From positions 1 through 56,882 of the forward strand of contig JAJTED010000008.1 in the NCBI GenBank assembly GCA_021300535.1: a stretch of 56,882 nucleotides of DNA. The letters are read 5' to 3'. Below the pieces are notes generated by a model that did not search any database, had not been told where the DNA came from, and worked only from the letters and a program-made list of their open reading frames with translations. Position numbers and translations under genes: made by a program. Positions 26,701 to 41,700 of this stretch are shown here, one piece after another (within the stretch, counting starts at the first letter, position 1; the number at the start of each line of letters is the position of its first letter). Origin of the DNA: Planctomycetaceae bacterium (lineage in GTDB: Bacteria > Planctomycetota > Planctomycetia > Pirellulales > UBA1268).

Positions 26701-29700
26701 GGTGGCCCCGGAGTCATTGATGACGAGGGCCTGGGTTCCGTCCAGGGAGAGGTCGAAGATGATCCCGTTGCCGGCCAGCGTCGTGGCCCCCAGGAGCGAG
26801 ACGGCGTCGCCGTATCTCTGACGGCCGGTGGTCGTGAGGGCCCCGGTGAGCGTCGTGGTGCCGTCGGATCTGGTCGTCAGGTTGTTGATGCCGGTGAAGG
26901 TGGCGCCGTCGATCGCGGTGGTGCCGCTGAAGGCGAGCACGAGGCTGTTGCCAGCGCCCGCCACGCCCGCCGTGAAGGTCGGGTCAGTGCCGGTCAGGGT
27001 GACGGTGGAGGCGCCGAGGGTGACGAGGCCGCCGTACGTCTGCGAGCCGGCGGTGGTGATGGAGCCGGTGTTGACCGCGGTGGTGTTGGCCACCGACAGG
27101 TTCGTCACGCCGGACACGGTGCCATTGAAGACGGCCCTGCCGCCGCCGAAGGCGAGCGGGCCGGTCACGGTGAGCGACTTACCACCACCGGCGAGCGTGT
27201 CGCCGAAGGTCATGACCGAACCGGTCAGGGTCGTGTCGGCGCCCAGCGTGACGGCATCGTTGTAATCCTGGGTGCCGGTCGTGCGGACGGAGCCGCCGTT
27301 GATCGCGGTCGTGCCGCCGCCGGTGATGAACAGTTCTGAGAGAGCGACACTACCGCCGACCGCGCCACCGAACGTGGTTGCGCCAGCCGTGCTGACGATG
27401 AGGGTCATGAAGCCGCCATCGACTGTGCTCGAGAACGTGATCGCGCCGGAGCCTGAAGAGGCGACGGTCGTCGAGCCAAGGCCGGGCGTACTGCTGACGA
27501 GCGTGACGGCATCGCCATAGGTCTGGCTGCCGCTGGTGGTCAGCACGCCCGTCAGCGTGGTCGTGCCGCCGTTGCCCGTCGCAAGGTTTTGGATGCCCGT
27601 GAACGTTGCCCCGTCGATGGCGGTCGTACCGCTGAAGTCGAGCGTCAGGTTGTTGCCGGCACCGGCCACGCCCGTCGTGAAGGTGGGCGTGGTGCCGGTG
27701 AGCACGACGTTGGCGGCGAGGGTGACCAGGCCGCCGTAGGCCTGCGTGCCGGTCGTCGTGACATCGGCTCCGATGAGCGCGGTGCCCGTCACCGACAGGT
27801 TGTTTACGCCCGTCACCTGGCCGGTGAGCGACGTGTTGCCGGCGATGGCCAGGTTCTTGCTGCCGCCGGTCACGGCGGCGAGGGTGATCAGCGTGCCCGT
27901 CAGCGTCGTGTTGCTACCGAGCGTGACCGGATCGTTGTACGTCTGGGCCCCGGTCGTGGAGACTGCGCCGCCGTTGATGGCTGTCGTGCCAGCCGCGTCG
28001 GTGGCCACGCTGGAGAGCGTCTTGGTGCCGCCCACGACCCCGCCGAAGGTCGTCGTGCCGGCGGTGTTGACCGTAAGCGAGCTGCCGCCCGCTATGGCGG
28101 CGTCCACCGAACCAGCCAGCGTGATCGCGCCCGAGGCAGACGACTCGAGCGTCGTGTTCACGGCAAGCGCGACGGCGTCGTTGAAAGTCTGGCTGCCGGT
28201 CGTGGTGACGGAACCACCGCCGAGCTTGGTCGTGCCGGCGGCGTCGGTGGTGATGCTGGCCAGGGCGTTGATCCCGCCGACGATCCCGCCGAAGGTCGTG
28301 CTGCCGGCGGTGTTGACCGTGAGCGAGTTGCCGCCGGCCGTCAAGGCGTCCACCGGACCGGCCAGCGTGATCGCCGTCAGGGCCGTGAGCACGACGTTGC
28401 CGGCGAGCGTGACGCCCGCGGTGGAGCCGACGACGATCTCGGCGGCGGTCAGGCTGCCAGAGAGGAGGAGCGTGCCGGCCGGGAGCGAGAAGATGCCCGC
28501 GATCTGTGAGGTGCCCGCCCCCAGAATCGTATCGCCCGCGGTGATCGTCACGTTGTTCACGAGCGATCCTGCGCCGCCGTTGTCGCCGAAGGCGGGGATC
28601 GAGTCCAGGGTCACAACGCCGCTGCCGGCGTTGATCGTGAGGCTATTGGTCTCACCCGATGTGGCGAAGATGCCGGCCGCGCCGCCGTTGTGCGTGATGG
28701 CGGCGTTGCCGCTCGACGTGTCGATCGTCACCAGGGGCGCTCCGACCTCGATGGCGTCGTTGATGATGACGTCGGTCGCCGAGACGATGTCGGCATTCAG
28801 GACGGTGGTCGCACCCGAGCCGTTGATCTCGAGGCCGATGCCGCTGACCGTCGAGCCGGTGGACGTGAACTGGCCGTTCACGATCACGCTGCCGCCGATA
28901 CCGTTTGCGAAGACCTCGAGCGAGGTGCCGGCGAGCGTGAGCACACCCATCGTCACGTCGCCGGTGTTGCCGGCCCGGCCGATCTGGATCTGGTCGGCGT
29001 CGATGGCGTCGAAGGCCGCCTGGGGCAGGACGAGCCCGCTGCCGGTGGCCGTGCCGAGGAAGATGCTCTCGCCGGCGGTCACCGGCGCCAGCGTCACCTC
29101 GGCGGCATCGATCGAGCCGGGGCCGGAGGCGATCGTGATGGTGTCGGCCAGGAGCGTGAGCGACTTGCCGGTGGCGTCGATCGTGGAGTTGGCGCTGACG
29201 TTCAGGCTGCCGTTGTTGACCTGGAGCGTGGTGTTGGCCGTGACGGTGAGCGCCGCAGGGGTGCCGGGACCGGTGCCGATGTTGAGGTTGCCACTCTCGA
29301 CGACCAGCGAGCCGTTGCTGAGGTTTGTCGGGCCGACGAGGTTCGTGTTGGACGCGCCGCCGCCGGATCCGCCGATGGTGGTGAGCGTGAAGCCCTCGAG
29401 CAGCACGCCGCCGTCGAGCGTGATGGTGGAGCCGCTCGGGTTGGCCCCGTTGTTGGTCGTGTCCAGCGTGGCGTTGCCGGTCAGTTTCGTGTTGTCGAGC
29501 GTGATCGGCGTGCCAGCCGTGCGCACCGTGCCGATCAGGAACGTGTTGCCCGTCAGGCTCGCGATCGTGAGCCCGCCGCGGAACAGCGAGATGTCGTTCG
29601 CGTTGTCGCCGAGGCCCACATAGAAGGTGTTGTTGAACGTGGTGGCCTGGGTGATCTCGTTGGCGTTGCCGAACAGGCCCACACCGTAGGCACCGGCGAC

Positions 29701-32700
29701 GGTCGTCAGCGAGTCGATCGTGACGCTGCCCTCGAGGGAGATGTCGCCCTGCTGGCCCGCGCTCCCGAGCGTCAGGCCGAACGAGCCCGCCCCGTCGGTG
29801 ACGGCCCCGGTTGCGATCTGGCCCGAGCCTGTGCGGAGCGTCGTATCGGCCAGCAGCGTGATGTCGCCGAGGCTGATCGGCGAGTTGGTGGTCTCGATCA
29901 CGCCGGCGAGGTTCACGGCCGAAGGCGCCTTGGCGGTAAGCCCTGAGCCGAAGGTGCTTGTGCCGCCGGCAACGCCCACCTGCAGGCTGCCGGTGTTCGA
30001 GAAGGTCGCGACAGCGACCGAGTTGGCCGATCCGCCAAGCGTGACGTCGAACGCCCCGGCGGCCGAGGCCAGCAGCCCGAAGCCGGCCGAGATGTTGCCG
30101 GTGATCGTCGCAGCTCCAGTTTGCGATGCGTCGCCAAGCGTGAGCATCTGGGCGCCGGGGGCCGTGAGGGAGGCGAGCGTGATCGCCCCCGAGCCGCTGG
30201 TGAGCGTCACGTCGTCGACCAGGCTGACGGCACCCAGAGACAGCGCCGTATTCGTGGTGGTGATCGTGCCGGCCAGCGTGGTGCCGCTCGGCCCGCCCGT
30301 CGTCGTGAGGCCGCCGGTGAAGGTGGAGACGTCGCCCGCGCCGGGGGCACCAAGCGTGAGGGTTCCCGTGTTGAGGAACGACGTGGCCGTCGCGACCGTC
30401 GTCGAGCCGCCGAGCACCACGGAGTACGGCCGGGCGAACGTCGTCAGCGTGTCGGCCGTCAGGCCGCCCTGGAACGTCACCGTGCCGGTGGAGGTCGCTG
30501 CGTTGTTCTGGAGCGTGACGGTACCGAGGCCCGTCGCGGCCCCGCTCACGGTTGTCGTGCCCGCGCCCGAGATGAGCTGCAGGTTCTTGGTGGCTCCTGT
30601 GATCGAGCCGATCTCGATGGCGCCGCCGGTCGTGGCGGTGGTGCCGACCACGGAGTTGCCGGCGAGCGTGACGGCCCCGAAGGTGGCCGCGGTGTCCGTC
30701 GTGGCCACCGTGCCGTTGATCGTGGTGGTGCCCGCCGTGCTTGTCACGCCGCCATCGAAGGTGATCGTGTCTCCGCCATCGCCGAGCGTGACGCCGCCGG
30801 TGTTGTCGAACGTGGTGGCACTTGTGATCGTCGAGCCGTTGCCGACGATGGCCACGGCGTAGCTCTTGTTGGCCGTGGTGAGACCGCCCGCGGTGAGCAC
30901 GCCCTGGAAGGTGACGGTGCCGGTGGTATCGCTGATCGTCACCAGAGCGGCATCGACCGGGGACTGGAACGTGGTGCCACCGGAGTTGGTGATCGTCAGG
31001 ACGCCGATGTCGGTGCCGACGGCGCCCGTGATCGCGGCGGTGCCCGTCGTATTGATCGTGACTTCCTCGCCAACGCTGCCGGTCGTGCCCGTGATCGAAC
31101 CGACCTGGATTGCGTTGGCGATGCCCGTGCCGAGCGTGAGCGTGGCGGCCTGACCGAGCAGGACGTCGGCCAGCGTGATGGCACCGGTCGAGGCCCCACC
31201 GACGGTGGCCGCGCCCACGACCGTGACGAGCGTGTCGAGGTCGCCGAGCGTGACCACCCCCGTGGTGGCCGCGATCGTGCCGGAGATCGAGATCGCCGCC
31301 GGGTCCGTGGCCACCACGCCGCCGACGAAGGTGAACGTGTCGTTGCCGGCATCGCCCAACTGGACATCGCCCGTGTTGAGGAACGTCGTCACCCCGGCGA
31401 TCGTGTTCGAGCCGCTGCTGCCGCCGAGAAGTTTCAGGGCATACGGCTGGGCGGCCGTGACGAGGCCCGTCGTGAGGGTCACGACGCCGGCGAGTCGCAC
31501 GTAGTCGGTGGCGTCGGTGATCGTGAGCGTGCCCGCGGAGATGTCGCGGCCGAACTCCGCCGTGTTGGCGTTGGTCACGGTGACGGCGGTGAGCGGCGTG
31601 GTGCCGCCGATCGCCCCCGAAAGGTGGTTCACGCCGATGGTGCCGCCCGTGCCAGCGTCGAGCCTGAGCGTGCCGGTCCCATCGATGGCGTCGTTGAGGA
31701 GAATGCCACTCGAGGACCCACCACCGGTCGGATCGGTGCCGCCCGCCGTGGTGTCGATGGTGAGGTTGCGGCTGTTGAGGTTTATCGCGCCGCTGAGCTC
31801 GACAAGGCTGCCGACGGTCGAGATCGTCGTGGTCGAGCCGGCCGCGCCCCCGGTGAGGGTGAGCGGGTTCGAGACCACGTTGGACTTGTCACGCGGCCCA
31901 GCGCTCAGGTTCAGCCCGCCGTTCGTCGAGTAGGTCTGCCCGGTCAGCGTGATCGAGCCGGGGTCGGCGCCGTCAACGGCCTCGACCGACGTGTTGCCGG
32001 TCACCCCGTCGATCGCCGCGAGCGTGATGTCGTTGCCGGAGATGACAAGCGATGCCAGGGCAGCGCCCGCGCCCACCGCGCCGATCGTGTCGGTCACGAG
32101 CACTTCGCCGTCGGTGCCCGCCTTGATCTGCAGGCTGAAGTTGTTGCCCGTGTCGCTCGTCACGGTGCCGCGGATCGTGACTGCCGCACCCGTGGTGACG
32201 CCGCCGTTATTGGTGGTATCGAGCACGGTGGTCCCGCCGATCACCACGGAGGTCGCGCCGCCCGAGCCATCGTCGATCGTGATCGCGTTGCCGAGCGTGA
32301 CGATGTTGGCGCCGAGTGTGACCGTGGTCGGCGAGGCCGAGATCATGATCGAGGCGTTGTCGTCGCCCGTGATCAGGCCGGTTACGGCGACACTGCCGGC
32401 GGGAGCGCGAATGACCGTGGGATCCCGGAACGTGACCGCGCCGACGGTGATCTGGCCCGACTGGTCGGCGCGGCCGATCGTGATGCTCGCAGCACCGCTG
32501 GTGATGGTGGTGTTGAACACCGACTGCGCGAACTGAATGCTGCCCGCGCCACCGGCCACGCCGATCGTTGTGCTCGCCGTGAGCGGCTGGAGCAGGATGT
32601 CGCCGGTGGTCGTGATGCTGTCAGCACCACCCGTCGCGCTCACGCCGTTGGCCGTGATCGTGATGTCGCCGCCGGTCGAGGCCTTGCCGGTGGCCGCGGT

Positions 32701-35700
32701 GACCGTGCCCAGCGTGATGGCGGTCGAGTTGGTGAGGCTGATCGCGTTGCCGTCGGTCGTGCTGGCGCTGACGGTGCCGGTGAAGGCGTTGCCCGCGTCG
32801 TCGAGGACGAGCGTGCCCGCCCGGGCCGTGAGGCTCACGGCCCCGGCCGAAGCCTGCTGCGTGATCGCGCCGGTCTGGGCGATGCTTCCGGCGTTGACTG
32901 TGAAAGTGCCGGTGCCGAGCGTGGAGGCCAGGAACGTGATGCCGTCGAAGTCGCCGAGATCGACGTTCGCGGCGGTGCCGGTCGTGTTGATGGTGACGGT
33001 GTCGAAGTCGTTGGAAGTGGAGAAGAGGTCGATGTTGCCACCGGTGGACGTGATCGACGTCTTGCCCGCGACCGCCACGGGACCGGTCTGGGCGACGCCG
33101 TTGGCGCTGATCGTGAGGTTGCCGGTGATGGCGATGGTCGCCAGGCTGAGCTGGGCCTTGCTCGTGTCGATGATCGTGACGTTGTTGGCGTCGCCCGCGA
33201 CGATGCTCACCCCGCCGGCGAAGGCGTTGGCGGGGTTGTCGAGCAGGACGTTCGCCGCGGCACCATTGGCGGTGAAGGTGGCCACGCCCGTCACGTCGAG
33301 CCCCAGGGCCGGACTGGCCACCTGGGTGATGTTGCCGGTGTTGGCGGTCGCGGCGTATGTGCCCGTCGCGGTGGACGGGCCGAGCAGCAGGCTCGTCGAG
33401 TCATAGACCGCGACGTTCACGCCCGTCAGGCTGACGGCACCCCCGAAGTCGTTGCCCGTGTTCGAGAGCGTCACATCGAATCCGGTGGCCGTGACGCTGG
33501 TGTTGCCGGTCACGACGAGGGCACCGGTGTTCGTGACCGCCCCACCCGCCGTGACGGAGAGGTTGCCGCTCACGGTGCTGGCCGCCAGGGCGAGGCCGCC
33601 CGCGTCGTTCAACGTGACGTTGTTACCGCTCGTGATGCCGACGGAGGAGAAACTGTTGGCGTTATTCAGCGTGATATCGTTTGCGGCCCCGGCCGCAAAC
33701 GTCGCCGCGCCCGTCACGTCGAGCACGCCGGAATCGGTGATCGCTCCGCCGGCGACCACGCTGAGCGTGCCGCTCACCGTGCTCGCCCCGAGGTCGATCG
33801 CGTCGCTATCCGTGAGGACGACATTTTGCCCGCTCGTGACCACCACCGTGGAGAAGGCGTTGCCGGCGTTATTGAGCGTGATGTCGTTGGTCGGCCCCGC
33901 GTCCAACGTGGCGGTGCCGGTTACCGACAGGGCGCCCGACTGCGAGATCGGGCCGTTGGCGGTGACGTTCAGCGCGCCGGTGATGGAGCTGGCACCGAAG
34001 GCGATGCTATTGGTGTCGAAGAGGGTGACGTTCTTCGCCTGGGTGATGGCGACGGTGCCGAAGTTGCTGAAGGTCTTGGTGAAGTCCACGTCGTTCGACC
34101 CAGCGTCGAACGTCGCCGTGCCGCTGACGAAGATGACTCCGGCGTCGGTGATGTCGCCGCCAGCCGTCACGGAAAGATCGAAGCCGACGTACGGCACGAC
34201 GAGGGCGATCGCGGTCTTGTCCACGACGGTGGCTTTGCCGCCGCTGCTGGTGGTCAGCCAGACCGAGCCGCTGAAGTCGTTGTTGGCGTTGGTGAGCCGG
34301 ATGTCGCCCGTGGGGCCGGGACGCGTAGCGGTGGCGTCGAACTTCGCGGTGCCGGTTACCGACAGGGCGCCCGACTGCGAGATCGCGCCGGTGGCAACTT
34401 TGACGTCGAGCGTGCCGGCTGTGGAGATCGCCCCGAGCAGGATCCCCCTCCTGTTAACGAGCGTGACGGCGAACCCGCCGGTGTTCTGGGCCGAGACGGC
34501 CCCGGTGAACTCGTTGTCGGGATCGTTGATCGTGACGACGCCGGCGCCGCCGTCGAAGCTCGACGTGCCGCCCACCGTGAGCGGGCCCGACTGCGTGATA
34601 CCCTTGGCCTCGATGACGAGGTTGCCCGTGAGATTGAAGGCGTCGAGGACGAGCGGATAGAGCGGATTGGCGACCGTCACGTCCACGAGCGAAGTGCCGC
34701 CCACGCTCACGCCGCCGCCGAAGTTGTTCAGTGAGTTGTCGAGGCGAATCGACCGGTTCGCGGTCAGGGTCGTGAAGGTGGCCAGGCCGGTGGCGGTGAT
34801 ACCGGCCGTGGGGGCGTTGACCTGGTCGATGTTGCCGGCAGCAGAGGCCTTGTAGGTGCCCGTGGCGACCGTCGGCCCGAGCACCAGATCGTTGCCGTTC
34901 TTCACCTCGACGTCGTCGCCGTCGAGGCTCACGGCCCCGATAAAGGCGTTGCCGGCCCGGTCGAGCGTGATGTCGTAATAGGTGTTCGGCGTTCCTACCG
35001 TCATGGCCGTGACGCTCGTCGCCCCGGCCACCGAGACGTTCCCCGTCTGGGTGACGGCACCGCCGGCGATCACGGTCAGGGCGTCCTGGGTCGTGGTCGT
35101 GCCGAGCACGAGGGCGTTTGAGTCGGTGATCTGGATCGCGTTCGGGTCGCTGTTGTTGGCAGCCACCGCGCCGGTGAAGTCATTGCCGGGGTTGGTGAGC
35201 GTGATCACCCCCGCACCGCCGTTGAAGGTCGCCGTGCCAGCGGAGGCTGCCTGCGTGATCGGGGCGACCTGCGTGATCCCGACGGCCGTGACCGCGAGGG
35301 TGCCCGAGCCGAGCGTCGAGGCTCCGAACTGGATCGCATCCTTGTCGGTGATGGCGACATTGTTAGCGCCCGAGTTGTTGATCGACACGAGGCCCTGGAA
35401 GTCGTTGTCGGGCTCGATGAGGGTGACGGCGCCGGCGCCGGCGTCGAAGGTGGCATTGCCCGCCACCGTGATGCCGCTCGAGTCCTGGGTGACGCCGACC
35501 GAGGTCACGGTCAGGTGCCCGCCGGCGGAGATGGCACCCAGCTGGATCGAGTTGGTGTCCCTGAGGACGATGAACGCTGGCGCGGTCGTCGTGGCCGAGA
35601 CGGCACCGCCGAAGTCGTTGCCCGACTGGTTGAGGCTGATTGAGCCTGTGCCGGGGTTGAGGACGGTGGCCCCGCCGGTGGTGATGCCGGTGCCCGTCTT

Positions 35701-38700
35701 CTGCGTGATATTCCCCGTGGAGTTCACGGTGAACGTGCCGCTGCCGACGCTGACGGCCCCGAACTGGATGGCATTAGCGTCGGTGATCGCGGTCGTGAAC
35801 GCGTTGTTTTTGTTGTTGGTGATCGCGACCACACCGGTGAAGTTGTTGCCCGACTGCGTGAGGGCGATGTTGCCACTGCCACCGATGATGGCTCCCCCGG
35901 TCGTGATCGCGCCCCCGGTCTGGTCGAGGCTCGTGCCCTGGAGGACGAGGTCGCCGGCGGGGTTCGTAATGTTGCCGCTGATCGTCAGGGGTCCGCTGAT
36001 GGTCGTGATCGAGACGTACCCCGAGACGGTGACGGGGCCGCTCACGGTGAGGCCGCCGCCGGTTTCCTGAAGGTAGAGGGAGCCGCCATCGATGGTGACC
36101 ACACCAAGCTCGCCGATGGCGTTGGCAGCGTTCGAGACGGTGAGCGTCGAGTTCAAGTCGACCGTCAGGATGCTCGCCGTGATCGACGTGCTTCCCGACT
36201 GATTGAAGTCACCCGTCGTGTCGTTCGCGCCGATCACCACCGTGCCGCTCGCAGCGGTGATCGTGCCGAGCGAGTTGGTGCTGCTGCCGCCGTCGAGGAT
36301 CTGCACCGCTGTCGCGGAGGAACTCGTGGTGACGAGCGACCCCTGCAGGATGATCGTGCCTCCGTTGCCATCGACGAGGATGTCGGCGGAGCCGCTGTTG
36401 ATATCGGAGGCACCGAGCTGGTAAATTCCTGAGCCCGTGAGCGAGACGTTGCCCGTGGCCGTGATGTCTTGCGAGACCTGGATCAAAAGCAGGCCCGTGG
36501 TGGAGATCGTGTAGCCGCCGCCGGCGCTGCTCGCGCCGGTGAGCGTCAGGCCGCCCGCGTCGGTGAGCGAGAAGGCGCCGCTGGTGGTGACCGCGCCGAG
36601 GTTCGAGAGCACGTTCGCATTGGTGAGCGTGACCGCGGCGTTGGTGTCGACGGTCAGCGTGTCGGCGGTGATCACGAGGCCCGTGTTCTGGGTGACGGCG
36701 CCGCTGATGTCGTTGACGCCGATCGCGACGGTGCCGCTCGCCGCCGTGATCGTGCCGAGGGCCACGGTCGAGGCGTCACGGATCGTGACGACCGTGCCCG
36801 TGCCGGTCGAGGTGATGCTGCCGAGAAGGTCGATGGCCGAACCCTGGGAATCGATCGTTGCCGTACCGCTGCCGGCATTGATGGTGGTGGCCGTGGCCTG
36901 GGTGACGCCCGCCCCGGTCAGGGCGATGGCCCCGGACGTGGTGCTGACGTTCGCATCCACCGCCAGGGCCCCGATGGCCGTGACGGTGACATCGCCACTG
37001 CCGTTGGCTGTCACAGCGTTTGAGAGTGTGATTGCTCCGGCACTGTTGCTGATGGAGATCTTGCCGCTGCCGCCGCCAGTGGTGATGGCTCCGCCGGTCG
37101 TGATCGCCGCGGTGGCGGTGATCACGATGTCACCCGAGGTGAGCGTGTTCACGCCGCCGGTCGCGTTGCCCAGCTGGACGGCGCCGATGTTGTTGACGTA
37201 GATGCCGCCGGTGGTGCTCGTGAGGTCGAGCTCGGCGGCCGTGGTCTCGATGTCGTCGATCGTCGTGCCGCCGTCACTCGTGCCGATGCCCGTGCCGGCC
37301 GTGATCGTGACCACGTTGCCGGTGATGTTGGCCGTCTCGCCGGTGAGGACGTCGATAACGGCGCCGCCGGTCGCGGTGAGCGTGACATTGCCGGTGGTCG
37401 AGACGGTGGCCAGTTCGATGGTGTTGGCCGCGGTCATCGTGATCGCGCCCGAGCCGGTCGAGTAGACCGTGCCGTTCACCATCGTGATGTTGCCGGTGAC
37501 GTTGGATCCACCGACGGCGGTCGCGGAGATCGTGCCCGCGCCCGTCGTGGTCACGTCCTGGGCGTTGTGCTCGATCGTGCCGCCCACGAGCACGATGTCG
37601 CCGGCCGAGGTGCTCGTGATCGCGTGGTTGATCGTGAGCAGGTAGCCGGTCACCGAGTCGGAGCTCTTGAGCGTGATGTCGCCGGTCGAGGTGGTGATCG
37701 AGCCGGTCGTGGTGAGGTTGCCCCCCATGCTCTCGAGGAAGACATAGCCCGTGCCGGTGCTGAGATTCTCGGTCGCAAGGACGAGCGTTGCGCCGGCGAT
37801 GCCCTTGACGGCCGTGTTCGAGCCGATGTTGTTCCCGAGCGTGGACAGCGTCATGTTGTTGGCGTCGCGAACCGCCACGAATGCGCCGGTGGACTTGAGC
37901 GTCACCGTGCCGGTGAAGTCGTTCTGCGCATTGAGAAGGTCGATGTCGCCCGAGCCGGAGATGAACGAGGTGGTGTCGGCCTTGATCGAGCTGGTGTTGG
38001 CGGTGGCACTCTGGGCGATGCCGACGGCGGTGAGCGTGAGCTGGGAGAAGTTGGTGGCGCTGCCCGAGTTGAGTGCCCACAGGTCGTAGGTCGCGAGGTC
38101 GAGGGCGCCCGGCGTGGTGATCGTCGTCGTGCCGTCGGTCTGCACGTCGCCGGCGAAGGTGAGGCCGCCGGTCGAATCCTTGAGCGCGAAGGCACTCGAG
38201 CTCGTGTAGGGACCCAGGAAGGCGATCTGGTTCGAGGCGTTGGTGAGCGTGACCTGGCCGCTGTTGCCCGCGAGCGTGCCCGTGACGAGCGCGCCGGTCT
38301 GGGTCACGGCACCGATCGGCTGCCCGGTCACGCCGAGCGAGGTCGTTCCGGTCGAGCCGGTGGTGATGCCGGCGAAGGCGACCGAGTCGGCGTCGCGGAT
38401 CGTGACGGCGGTGGCCGAGTTGCTCGTGGTCACGAGCGTGCCGAGCAGCGAGATCGAGCCCTTGGTCGTGCCGTCGAAGCCGTCGAGCAGGATGTCGCCG
38501 GCGGTGGCGTCGATGACCGAGCCCGCCGAGTTGGTGATCCCGGCGCCCTGGAGCGACACGTTTCCAAAGGCCGTGATGTCGTGCACGCCGATCTGGAGGC
38601 TGCCGCCTGTCGTTTGGATCAACGCGCCGCCCGGATTCGACCCGTCGCCGGCGTTGACGGCGGCCAGCAGGATCAGGCCGAGCGTGGAGTCGGCCACCTT

Positions 38701-41700
38701 GAAGTCGCCGAGGGTGGTGATCCCGTTGAGGTTCCCGATCTCGTTGCCGGGATCGGTGGAGAGATCGACCGATCCGGCCGTGTTGACGACGAGCTTGTTG
38801 GCGAACAGCGGGCCGACCTGCGTGACCGCGCCGGTGATGTCGCCCGCGACGCCGATGGTGACGGTGCCGAGGGAGGCCGTGACGGTGCCGAGCTGCACCG
38901 CGCCGGCGTCGCGAATGATGATCGCCGACGTGCTCGCAGACGCCGTGTCGGTGACGCCGGCCATCACGATGTTGCCGGTGTTGGCGTCGAGCGTGATCAG
39001 GCCGGTGCCCGCGTCGATCGTCGAGCCGCCCGCCTGCGTGATCCCGACGCCCGTGAGCGACATGGCCGCGGTGCTGCCCGCGTTGGCCGTGACGCTGTGC
39101 GTGCCGAGGGCGAGCGGCCCGCCGGCGGTCGTGATCGAGAGGGCGCCGGTGATGATCGTGATGTCGCCGGCGAGCGCCAGGCCGCCGGTCGTGTCATTGA
39201 GCGAGAATGTTGCTCCCGCGCCGGTCACCGCGTAGGGGCCGAGTTGGCCGATCTCGTTGGCGAGCGACAGGGTCGTGGCGCCGCCCGATTCGCCGGTTAG
39301 AGTTCCGGTCGTCTGGATGATCCCGAGGCCGCTCTGCGACACGGCGTTGAATCCGCCGGGGCCCTTGAGCGTGACGGTGCCGGCGTTGCCCTGGATCGGG
39401 CCGGCGATGGAGATGCCTCCGCTGAGATTGTCGAGCGTCACGCCCGCCCCGTTGATGCTGCCGGTGGCCGTGACGTTGAGGCCGGCTCCGCCGGACGTGG
39501 TGAGCGAAACAAGGCCGGTGTTGGCATTCGTGACGGCGCCGGTGACGTTGAGGCCAAGCGAACTGTCCACGATCGTGATCGCCCCGCCGGCCGTCAGATT
39601 GCCGACGGCACCGAACGTGTTGTCGGCGTTGGTGAGCGTGACGCTGCCGCCGACGTTGCCGGTGAGCGTGCCAGTGTTGATGGCGGCGATCTGCGTGACG
39701 TTGCCGTTAAGGGCATCACCCCCCGCACCGCCCAGCACGACACTGCCGCCGGTGTTGGTGGTGATGGAACCGATCACGACGTTGCCGCCGGCGTCGAGCA
39801 GCTGAACCGTGCCGTTGTTGAGCCCTGTGGTGAGCGACGTGCCGGTCAGGCTGATCGACCCTTCCTGGGCGTCGATCGTGATCGTGCCTGTGCCGCTGAC
39901 GGTGCCGCCCGAACTCTGCACCGTGACGCCCGTGAGCGAGACGTCGGAGCCGGTGATGTTTTGACCATTCAGGTCGAGCAGGCCGGTGGTGGTGAGCGAC
40001 ACGTTGTTCGTGCCCGTGGTCCAGCGACCGATGCCGCCCGTGAGGGTGAGGCCGCCGAGGTCGTTGACCACGACGTCACCGCCGTAGGTGATCCCGGACA
40101 CGGTCGTGATCGTGTTCGCCTGGTCGAGCGTGACCGACCCGCGGGTGTTCACGTTGACGGTGGCGACGTTCAGGATCTTGCCAGTCGTTTGCGACACCGC
40201 CCCCGAGGAGGTGTTGCCGTCGTTGATCTGCACGCTGCTGCCGCTGCCGGTGACGTTCACCTGCGGCAGGACGATCGTCGTGGCGCCGCGGAACGTCACG
40301 GCCGGGCTGGCGGTGCTCGTCGTCGTGATCGTGCCTCCCATGTTGACAGCCGAGTAGCCCGTGCCGAAGCGGAAATCCGAGGCGTCGATGATGAGGGTAC
40401 TGGCGGTGGAGGTGCCCGGGGTGATCGTGGAACTCCCGCCCTGCGTGACGCCTTGCCCCTGCAGATAGATCGTGCCGGTCGAAGTCGAGATGTTGCTGTT
40501 GGCGATGGCGAGGTTGCCCCCGCGGGTCAGCACGCTGATCTGCTGCGCCGTGAGGGAGTTGAGGACGTTCAGTCCGCTCGCATCGTCACGGATGTAGAGC
40601 ACGTTCGGCAGCGTGACCGTGGCGAGGTTGGCGATGTTGTTGGCGTTGTTGTTGCCGCCATCCACCGTGATGTTGGCGCCCGTGTTCGCGGCGAAGATGT
40701 TGACGACCAGGCCCGCGTTGTTGTTCGAGACCTGGATGACGTCGCCAGCCACGTCGGCCGGCGAGATGCCTGCGGTGCCGATCTGGACCACGCCCGAGGA
40801 GGCGGTGATGCCGTTGAAGGTGACCGTCGTCGCGTCGCGAAGCAGGACGGCATAGTCGCTCTCGCCGCCGGGCGACGCGTAGGTGGTGGAGAGCACACCG
40901 GAGAGCGCTATCGCGCCGGGATCGGTGCCGCTCGGGTCGCCGTCCACGATGATGATGCCGCTGCCGGCGTTGATCGTGTGCTGGGGGTCCTGCGTCACGC
41001 CCTTGCCGGTGATCGTGATGGCACCGCCGGCGGTCGAGTAGCCGCGGTTCCCCGTGTTGATGTCCACGTCGGCGAGGGTGCTCGTCAGCGTGATCGGGGA
41101 GTTGGTCGTGTAGATCCATTCGTTCGTCTGCACGGTGCCGGCCGTGGAGACGACGATGCCTGGGCCCGCGGAGGTCTGCATCGTGACCGCGGCGTTGAAC
41201 GTGGCGGTGCCGGTGCCGGTGTCGGCGTAGATAAAGTCATCGGCGGAAAAAAGGTTGGTCCCGCCGGTGCCTACGACGAGCACGCCGACCTGCGAGAGCG
41301 ACACCGAGCCCAGATTGTCCGTGTTGCCGAGGAGCGACACATTCCCGCCGGTCACGTCGGTGCCGGTGCCGTTGATCGTGAGGTCGTAGTCGCCGCCGGC
41401 GAGCGTGGTGTTCGAGAAGGTGATCGCGCCGGTGCCGCGGGTGATCGTCAGGTTGTCGGTGAGCGAGGTCGTGGTGGAGTTGAGTGAGACCACGCCGTTG
41501 GCCGTCGCGCCGCCGCCGGAGGCCGCGTTGGTGTTGAAGACGACCGTGTCCGCAGTCGCCCCGTTGCCGATCGTGATCGAGGTGGTGGCCGTTACGACGA
41601 TGCCGGCGTTGCCGGTCGTGGAGACGTTCTCATTGATCGTGACAGCCGTCCCCGACGCCGTGAGGCTCAGGAGGCGGTTGTCGAGGAAGCCCGCGATCGG

